Assembly: GCF_037893015.1 (NCBI RefSeq)
Contig: NC_133658.1
Location: forward strand, 886,490,977 to 886,554,976
DNA from: Macrotis lagotis
Lineage: Eukaryota > Chordata > Mammalia > Peramelemorphia > Peramelidae
Length of the DNA: 64,000 nt
Direction: 5' to 3'
Position numbers and translations under genes: made by a program. This document shows positions 49,001 to 59,300 of this stretch, one piece after another; position 1 is the first letter of the stretch, and every line of letters starts with the position of its first letter. The notes below the pieces were generated by a model. That model was not told where the DNA came from and ran no database searches. It saw only the letters and a program-made list of their open reading frames with translations.

Positions 49001-52000
49001 TCTTATCCACTTTGCCACCACCTAGCTGCCCCCAATCCCAAATTTCTTTGCTCTAAATAAGTAAAATCTGGACCAGGAATAGAATTAAATATGATAAACA
49101 TCAAAGGTATGGAGATTGTTAAAACTGCTAAACAGAGAAGAGAAGTTTAGAACCCAGAGCAGATCATCTCATGAAAATTAGATTTCCTGTGACATTATAA
49201 TAAATTGAGGTCTGAACACAAAGGAGATTAAAAACACTCTGGAATTCTTTCTCATTTGTATACAGAAAAGAATAGCGACTGAATCAGAGATTTTTTTGAT
49301 TTTTAGGCCTAGATCTTCTGGCTGAGGAAATCCCTCCACCAATGTATGTCAGCACTTTCTCTTCAATTTTAACAGTCTTGGAGAGTTACCAGGGCAGGTG
49401 CTGAGAAGGGTGAGTCTTATACACCTAGTCTGTGTCAGGGATGGAAAATGTACCTAGATCTTCTATGGTATCTACCTATCTATGGTAGGCTCATTAGTCA
49501 GTATGCCATTTATCTTTCTGAAAGAATGATAATTCTAAAAGTAGAGAGAAAAAGAAAGTAACACAACTTTGGATGCAGTCTTTCCATTTTTAAAGTCACT
49601 TAAAGGTTCATAGGACCATAAAATGATTGTTTAAAAGCTAGAAGAGGACCTTAGAGGCCACCAAGGCCAACCCTTTTCTACAGATAGGAAAACTGAGTCT
49701 GAGAAAAGTGAAGTGACTTGCCCAGGGTCACACAGCTGTATTAAGTGACTGGGTCCAGATCTTCCCGAGTCCTAGTACTCTTATTATTGCACCATTTAAT
49801 TGCACCATGTATTCTGACATCAGTCACTCAACTTATTGAGACCCAGCTATAGGGAGCAGGTTTGGTAGGATGGAACCTGAATGAGAGACATGATTAGTTC
49901 TTGATTTGTGATCTTTAATGATTTGATTTTTTAATGTGCTGATTTTTAAGAGATAAAGTTGGATTAAATGAAGGAAAAGTGCAAATACAGAACAGGAAAA
50001 TTCCAAGTGTTGTGTTAAGATAATTAAAAAAAATGCATCTGTTTCTGATATTACTAGTCACATGCAAGAAGGAAGCATATAATTCTAAGATGTCTGTGGA
50101 ATCCCCATTCCTTCCCCAAGTAGATTTGCTATATTCCATGTGGGAGGAAAAAAAAGATAGGGGCTATAACAACTGTACACAGCCCAAACACAGAAAACCT
50201 TGGCATTTTCATAAAAAAAAAGTTACCCTTTTTGGTTGTTATATGAATGCTATTAATATATACATGGTATAATTATAAACTAAAGAGATTTTTTGGGGGG
50301 AATGTAAAAGAAGTCTCTTTATTGTCATACTTGGCCTTAAGATATAATTTCTAGTTTTTCTTGCATTTCAGAGGATTGTCATTAGTAATTTGTCATTTCT
50401 ATTATTCTTTCACTTGAGTGTCTCATCATATAACACAATGAGATAAGAGATCCACCATTATCACAGTTATCCGACATAGAAAACACAAGGAATAAACCAA
50501 ACCACCAAATGACAGAAAACAAATTCTGCATTAAGATATGTTAGACCCCAGTGCCTTCCAGAAAGATTGACTTCATAAAAAAAAATAGTAAAACCAAGAT
50601 TCTGATAGTCTAAGAAACATACTTCTATGTGAGAAAAGTCAAATATACACTTGTGCCTAAAATAGAGTAAATTAAATTACTGACCAAGAATAGGACCTCA
50701 ACAGTAATCTCAAGTAATGGAAACAAAAATAAATATTTCTTCTAGGTACAAACCAAGTACATAACCTGAGTCCTCAAAGAAAGCCCTAGAATTGTAGAAA
50801 TAAAGAGAAACTGCTATAGAATGGGGTTACTGAGTCTCCCTGGTTTGTGGGGGGCACAGTAGCCCAGTGTATACCCCAGTCTTCTCTTAGTAAACTAAGT
50901 AAGCTAAGCTATGCTTCTTTACCTCCCTGTTTGGTTTTGATATTATTTCTCCCAAGCCCATCGAAAAATCAACTTTGACCAAGAGCAAATCAAACATTCT
51001 TTCCAGCAGAGGGCAACAGTACATCAACTATTTCACAGAAATCACTGCTCTATAATGGAAATCGTTAATAGAATCATTTCCTTGGAGACTTGAGAAATCC
51101 ACTTGTTTTCTACTTTGGGGCACAGTTCAGAGAATAAAATCAGTTTAGGTATGAATGGAAGACATGAGGAGAGGAGAATAAAGAGTTAAATGGAAACTTT
51201 GAATTAAGTTAGTTTGGCTCAAGCAGAAAGCTCCTTGTACCCAATTAAATCAGCAAAAAAGCTATATATGACAAGTTAATTTTATTGTCCTACCTTTCAG
51301 TAGTTACCACATTTCACTTATTGCTACCTACTTTGGATGGTTCTTTTATTCCAGTGTCTTTTGGAAGACATCTGTCCTAATAATATACTGGAAGCTTATT
51401 TGATGAAGGCTAAGTCTGTTTTGTTATTCTTGACGGGTAAGATATATATGGGGACTAATGTACCTGTGGCGACAGCGGCGTAGAAACCTCATTATCTTGC
51501 GAGCAGCTTGATCCTGCTTCTTGGTTAGCAGACTGCTCCTGAAAAAATAAGTTAGCCCATATTATAGTTGTAGAAATCACACTATTCAAGTTATAATGTT
51601 TGTTTAAAAGATATTAGTATTGAGTCCAAGATTTAAAATTAAATACTTCATCTAGGGAGCTTAGAGTACAGGCATGTAGTTATATGTAAAGCAATGAATT
51701 AATCTACAAGAAGGGCAAAAGGAAATAATATGTAAACACTGTGAATCTAAGAGAGACTATAGAAAATTTAAAAATGAAAATGATTCTCAAAGATTCTTGA
51801 TTTTGGTTAAAGAATTGATGTTTTCCTCCAACATTTTAAGCACTTAAAAAAATTATTTATAATAAATTTAATATTAAACATTAAGACCACTAGTTAAACT
51901 TGCTTTGTAACTATTTACATTAAAATAAACAAATTTCTCAAAAATGTAGTAACTTCTCATTTAATCTCTATATAAGTCTGTGTTGTGATTCTTCATCCCT

Positions 52001-53280
52001 TCATTTTCCTTTCATGTGGTTATGCGGTGATTTTTCAACTTAGACAATTTGGTAGGGGTGGGTGGTAGGTAGGGAGGAGAATTTTTTTATGCATGCACAC
52101 TTTCTTCTATTGGTTTTATTTATGCTGATTTGCATCATCAAGTTCCTTAGAGATTTCTTTAAATTTCTTATATTTTTCGGATTGAATTTCATCAAAATGT
52201 TCCAATACATTAATGTACCACAATTCACAGTAACTGTTCCCATATTGTCGGATGTGTAGTTTTCATTTAGTTTTTTAAAAAATATAATAATAAATAATCC
52301 TGCTATGAAAATCTCTGAACAGGTAGTCTTTTGTTCATCTTTGATATAATTTTCATAGTTTATGCTCAATAATGGAATTTTGGGGTCATAGGATTTGATT
52401 ATTTTTGTAACTTTTAAGTGAGATTACTTTCCAGAAACATTCTCCTCTTGAACAGTTGCTACCAGCAGTGAATGAATGCTCAGACAGTGCTGTTTCATTG
52501 TTTTAAAGACTTTTTATCAATTTGATGCATTGGAGGTAAGATCTCTGAGCCATTTTAACTTGTACTTCTTTGATTGTCATTAAGGCTGGGCGCTTTTTTC
52601 AAGTGATTATTCACTATCTGTATTTTCTCTTTTGAAAACAATCTTTCATATCCTGTAATTATTTGTTCACTGGGGATTTTGCACATTTAAAATAATTTGT
52701 TGTATTTAATATGTCAAATTTCTATTAGTTGTAGGTACCATAATTCCCCAAATCTGTTTTCTTTTTATTATATTTTATATGATTTTTATTTTCATTCATG
52801 TAAGCATATTTGTCTTGTGCTCAATCATTCCTCCTACTTAATATCAATAGATATTTATTGAATGCTTTATTTCAGGTACAGGGCTACATTAAGCACTTGC
52901 TGTGTCGGGCTCTGGGCTGGCACTTTACAACTAGGTGGTGCCATAGTGTCAAAAGCTCTGAACCCAAGTTCCAATTCAGCCTGACACTTCTTAGCTGTGT
53001 TGTACCTTCACCTCTGTCTGCCTCCATTTCCTCATCTATAAAATGGGGATCAGAAAAGTGCCTTCTCAGGTTCTTGTGAGGATCAAGCGAGATACTAATT
53101 ATAAAGTTCTTTGCAAATAGTTGCTCCATAGATGTTAACTATTATTGTAATGAAGGAGATAATTTATCCCCTACAATTAAAATAAATACATTATTCCAAT
53201 TCTTCCATTTTAAGTAGTTCACATAAAACTATATTTTAAATAGTTTGTTCCAAACACTGCCAATGTTTCATATATATATA

Positions 53281-53311
<31 letters not shown>

Positions 53312-56300
53312 AGATATAGATTTTAGGTTTTTGCAAGGCATTGGGGTTAATGGCTTGCCCAAGGCCACCCAGCTAAGTAATTATTAAGTGACTGAGGACA
53401 GATTTGAATTCAGGTACTCCTGACTCTGGGGCCGGTGCTCTAGCCACCCCCAGGACACAATATTTCATATTTCTGTCTTTTCAGGCATAAACTTAGTTCT
53501 TGTCTTTCAGAGTTCAGCTCTGAAATTAACATTGAGCCAACTGGACATTGGAGATTTCCCACACAGACTTCCAGTCCAAACCAAACTTGATGGGCTTTGA
53601 GCCTTGACCTGACCTGGGTTCCCTCTGCTTAGCAATGGCACTACCTTCCCAACTTTATCCCACCCACCTGAGCTTCTGTTGTACAATGGTAGCTGCTCGG
53701 CGGCTTTGCTTTCTTTTGCCACATTCCTTGTAGCTCCGGTAGTACTGTTGGATCAGCACAGCAGCACGTCTGCTCTGCTGGAATTTTTTCTGCTCATAAT
53801 AGCTTCGGAATTTGCTCTGGATAAGGATGGCAGCCTGTGTCATCTTTTTATAAAGTGCATACTGCAGAGGAGACAAAAACAAGCTGAGTAGTAACAACAG
53901 GAGAAAGACAAGTTTTTCCATACTGATCAAGGAGCCTTGTTTCCTTGGCATGTGCTTTTAGGGAAAGGAGAAGCTCTCTTTTCATACACTCATCTAGGCC
54001 TTCTAAGGATCTTTCCACCTACCTTTCCAAAATGCAAAATGTAACAAATTCCAGCTCAGGTAACCTACTTCTTTAAAAGTGTTTTCCCTCCACAAATACC
54101 AAAATATTCATTTATAATTTTTATAAAAGTATTTATACATAGCAGCAGACTTAAATACTTATGAAATTAAAAATATGACACTAAAAAATTCTGGATGTTG
54201 TATGAGAATATTTATAAATCACTTTTGTAGAACAACTTAAGCTTATTTTTTCCATGTGCCTCCCATCTCACAAAACAAATAAAATTTGCTTTGTAATTAA
54301 CACCTTGCTTGTGTCTAATTTTCTATCCATAAGGAACTTTATGGCTGAGTCACAAGTTCCCAGATACAAGGATTATCATGAAACGCTGACACCTTCAATA
54401 AAGCTGTTTCCACCTGCAATGATTAGTACCCCAAATAGCAAGATGATGGTGAAGCAATAAGGTAGGACAGCCTGGGAGATAACCACAGAAGATGGGGCCA
54501 AAGGAATCCAGCATAGGAGCCAAACACTGTTTTGTTTTGTTTTTTTTGTTTTTATTTCCACCGTGCCTACTGTGTGTCCACAAAGAGAAGGTTAGGACAA
54601 CCCAGGGCTGGGGTTTTCTTCTTTTGAATGTCCAACTCTGAACATTCCAAGTTCCTAGTCTTTCAAGAAAGCTATGTCCAATTTTGCCAAAAAGGGCCTC
54701 TGCAGAAAGGTCATGATAAAGCCCTCTTCCTACCAGAATATGCTTTGCCACTGAAAGGAAAATGTTTATGTCTTGCAGTTAAGACTCCTTCTGTAATTAT
54801 GAGGTGAAATGGAAACTTTTTATTTTCAAAAAGAGATGTTGGAGAGAGAACTATTTCAAGAGGATCTTTTCAATTCTATAATCTGTGGTATAACATAACA
54901 TTTTAGTTATACAATTCATACCACATTTTGCCCTGTATACTTTGTATTTTCAGAACCAAAAAGGGTCCATTAGAGTATTTATTTAATGAATTTATGAGGT
55001 AAGCCCTGGTTGATAATAATAGTTTTTTATGTTCTGAGACTGGCTCATAAAACCTCCCCCCAACCCCTCTCTATTAAATAAAAAAATCACTCCAACACAG
55101 TGAAAACTCAGAAAGGTTATTCACTGTTAGGTATCCCTGATGTGAGGTGGTATGATCACACTACACAGTCCTCACTGATATTGGATGCTGCTATCTTAAT
55201 TCATCTAAGGAACTATACTTTGTTTGTAGCTGATAATGAGTGTGAAGTTTTTGACTCTGGTGGAATGGTTGGAAGCGTTATTTGTGTTTATTCGTTACCT
55301 TCAAGGCTATCCATGTCAGCTTGGGGGGAGAAACAGAAAATACAAGATTAATGTTAGATTGGTGAATTATAAAGAAAAAACAGAACCAATAAAGCTACCA
55401 ACAAAAATTAATTTAACCTGACTATATAATGTCTAAAGTTATAGACAAATTTCTTAAAGTTATTTTTCTTTTTAATTTTTTTTGGGGGGTAGAGGTTATC
55501 TAGAAAAGCTTATATTTGAAAATAAATGCTTTTGATATGATTCCAGATGTCCAGCTTGCGTATGAGTGTCAGCTGCTCTATGCTGGGGAGCCCACCTGCA
55601 GCACAAGAAACAATGCAGCTTCCATGCTGCTGAACTACAGGTACTGTGGTGTCAGCGTTTGCACAATAAGCCTTCATTTCCTGGGATCATGAACTCAGCT
55701 GAATATTGCCTAGAGAGTCTCCTTCCTTCCCTCCCTCCCTCCCTCCTTCCTTCCTTCTTCCATGTGTTTGTCCTAACACATGAGACTCAAGTAGCTCCTA
55801 TTGGAACCTAAAGTCATGATTCATAACAAGAGAATATAAAATCAAGAATGTCTATGTAGATTGGTTATAAAACTTAGAATTTTATTTTCCTAGAAATAAA
55901 GGGAAAAACCTGCCTAAAATAAAGACCTGTAAAATATTATTCTGTCCACTAAATATACTGAATTTTAGAACAATTTAGAATCACAAGTCAAAAATATTTT
56001 TATTTTTCAAACTACCTGGATAAACATAATGTTTGATGTTTATGTAATTCATGTTAACTATGTGCTTCAAGGTCAGAGAGTTGTTCAAAAGACAATTTTA
56101 AAATTAAAAGGAGTTAAATTTGTAGCTAAATAAATTTGGTATGGACTTCATTTCTGAATTTGGATTTTCATCCAGGCTCTTGTATCATTTCTAAGGGACA
56201 AGTTAAAAATAAATTATGGCTCATGTGACAGTTAACTGTCTTCTTTTGGTTTAAGTTAAGTCTTAAAATTTTAAAGAACATTAATTGATTATATAGTAAA

Positions 56301-59300
56301 GGTATCTTTTCTGTTTGGGAAAGGAGATAAATAAGGATAAATATACTGTCTCTTAGGAATACTGTAGAAAGCCGGGAAAAAGGAACATAGATTTTGTGAG
56401 CAAAAGTTGATATATTTCCTAGCTGTCTATTTGTAGGTCTTCAGGTATTTGGCAATGGTCTGATCTCAGTGACACAAGAGTTGAGTGGCTATAGTAACCA
56501 CTTTTCTTGACTAGAATACATTATCTCAGACTGTTGGAACATTCATTTTGAATGACTGTTTATATTTTGGGGTATGAAGGATATTTCCACTCAGATGTGT
56601 TTTGTTTATCTTATAGAAAAGGAAGTATGGAAGAAATTATTTCAAAGGTTTTTGGATAAGATGATAGTGGCTATGATTCATAGTTTTATAGTATAAATAC
56701 TGTATTAATATAGTATTCAATTATTTAAAGTATTTATAGTATTTAATGTATAAGTGTTATGATTTAGAATAATTTAATAATCATCTCGTATCTTTTATCT
56801 AAGAAAATGAATGTAGTCAATTTTAGGTTTTCTTTTTTATTATGAGTACATTCTCCTTGTGAGGCTGTTAGAGAGCAGCAGACATTAGTAATCTCTACAT
56901 TTAACAGAGAAATTGAAGATGTGTTCTTTTCAAACATAAATTAGAGCTCAGTTGTTTAACAGTATTGCAACTATTTGCTTTCTATATTATTTTATACAGT
57001 TCTTTTATTAATGAGCAAAAATAAAATATAAGTACCTCCCTGTTGCTTGAAATGAAATTATACGGTATGTTAAGTGTCAAGATTCTATGTCAAGTCGGTG
57101 ATTTTATTTTAAAAGGGTTTTAAATTTGGTCAGAAATCCTTTTGACACATAAGAGTTTGTGGAGAGATGAGTCATCTTTATTTTTTTAACTATTTCACCC
57201 TTGCTATTTCTCAAGACAATCCAAATGTAATATCTTCTATAAGCCTTGGAAATTGTGCTGACTTGCCAAGTCACACATAAGTCCTTAGCAATCTTGGTGG
57301 CACTTTTAGTGAAGTGTTATTTCCTTTTATAAAGCAAAGCTTATTTACCTGTTTGTATTTTCTGTAACAACGTTGAATGACAGCAGCAGCAACTTCCTGC
57401 TGTTCCTGTAACGGACGACCCTAAAATATAAGGAGAAAAGAAGGAAATAGCAATGACTTCATCCATCTGAATAGAAAATAATGTATCTGAAAATGTCAAC
57501 TTTTCACAGTCTCCTGAATATTATATAAGGCTGCTACTCAAAGTAATTAAACCCATTATAAACTTCGTTTCTGGGTTACTGCATGTTTAGAGGATTCATT
57601 CTAAACATAAATAAGGAAAACCAAGCCTAAATCTGCCTCTTTATAATTTTTCCTCATTCCTTCTGTTTCTGCCTGCTGGGGATGAGTAATGAGCAACAAA
57701 TCTCATCCTTTCACCTGACAGATCTTAAAATCTTTGAAGATAGGGATTGTGCCACAGAGTCTGAGAGCTGGAAGATACCTTTGTGGGCTGCTGTTCTGTC
57801 TCTACCACAGTACACCTGATGATATCCATCATTATTTCAAGACCACCATGGAAGGGGAAGCCACCACTATTTGAGGTGCCCCATTCTAAATCTGGACATT
57901 AACTGGTGGAAAATTTTTTCTGACTTCAAGCCCAAATTTGTGTCTTTGCAACTCTCTTCTGTTGTTCCTGGTTCTGCTCTCATAGGCCAAGCAACACAGC
58001 TCGATTCCTTCTTTCATATGGCAGTTTTTCAAATACCTGAAGACAACTGTGATGTCACTCCTGTGACTCCTTTTCATCAGTTTAATATTTCCAGCTCCTT
58101 TCAGCCTATTCTTATATGATGTAGACTCAAGCCCTTTCAAGTTCCTCATTATTTTCCTTTGTCTTCATCTCCAGATTATCATTAACCTTTTTTTTAAAGG
58201 TTTTGTTTTATTTTTTTTAGTTTTTGCAAGGCAATGGGGTTAAGTGGCTTGCCCAAGGCCACACAGCTAGGTAATTATTAAGCGTCTGAGGCCAGATTTG
58301 AGCTCAGGTACTCCTGACTCCAGGACCACTCTATCCACTGCCACCACCTAGCCGCCCCTGATTTTTGAACAAAAATGTAGAACTCTATACTTAATATTAT
58401 TATTTTTTTATAATGGTTTTTTTATTAAGCTATCTTAACAAAATGGCACACCTCCTTCATGGTGGGAGAGAAGAGCCTATACTTAATATTATTGAATATC
58501 ATCTTATTAGATTCAACCTGATATTTTAGATTATCTTCTTGTATCATGATTATCATTCAGCTAAACAAACTATCCCATTCAGTTTTGCATCATCTGCAAA
58601 TTTGATTAGTGTGCTTCTATGTCTTTATCAAATTATTGATAAAGATGTATAAATAACCCAGGGCCAAGTACAGATGCCTGTGGCATTCCTCTGGAGACTT
58701 CTTGCCACACTGATACTTAATCATTGGTAACTACTCTTTGAGACTTGCCACTTAACCAGTTCTGAATTCAAATAACCGTTATTGTTTAGTTCATATCATT
58801 CCATCCTCTTCAAAATAATAGCATTACTTGCTGCTTAATTAATTAAATTAATATGTAGGTGTTTAGCTGTGTCTGATCATTTGTGACCCTGTGTGGGGTT
58901 TATTTGGCAAAGATAATGGAGTGGTTTGACATTTACTTCTCCAGTGGATTAAGGCAATCAGAAGCTAAGTGACTTGCTTAGGGTCACAGAGCTAGTGGGT
59001 GTCTGAGGCCAACTAGCTGCATGAAACACCTTTTCAAATGTCTACCATAATAAATCTTCTCTTCATTAGGCAAAACTTCCCTAGTCCTTACAGCTGATCC
59101 TCTTAAGGTGTGACCTTGAGACCCTTTACCATCCTGGTCAGCCCTTTTTGGATGTTTTGGAGTATTTAGTTATTTAGCATGTTATCACCAGTTAGTATAT
59201 GACTATTACTGTTAACAGCAGACAAAATAATGGGATGCTGTGGCAACTGTCCCTCTGTGATTAAGGTTACTGACATCTAAAGATTTTTGCACCATTGATT

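Larger units (their letters stand above)
57780..59170 (-). mobile_element. CR1/L3-type LINE, interrupted by two SINEs
   Basis: Reverse strand of a CR1-clade 3' region in three blocks: 57780-58180 (GTTCCTGGTTCTGCTCTCAT), 58380-58830 (TTGATAAAGATGTATAAATA, AGTACAGATGCCTGTGGCAT) and 59040-59170 (TTTACCATCCTGGTCAGCCC). A SINE (58193-58358) and a MAR1 (58850-59020) sit between the blocks. Confidence 0.55.
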
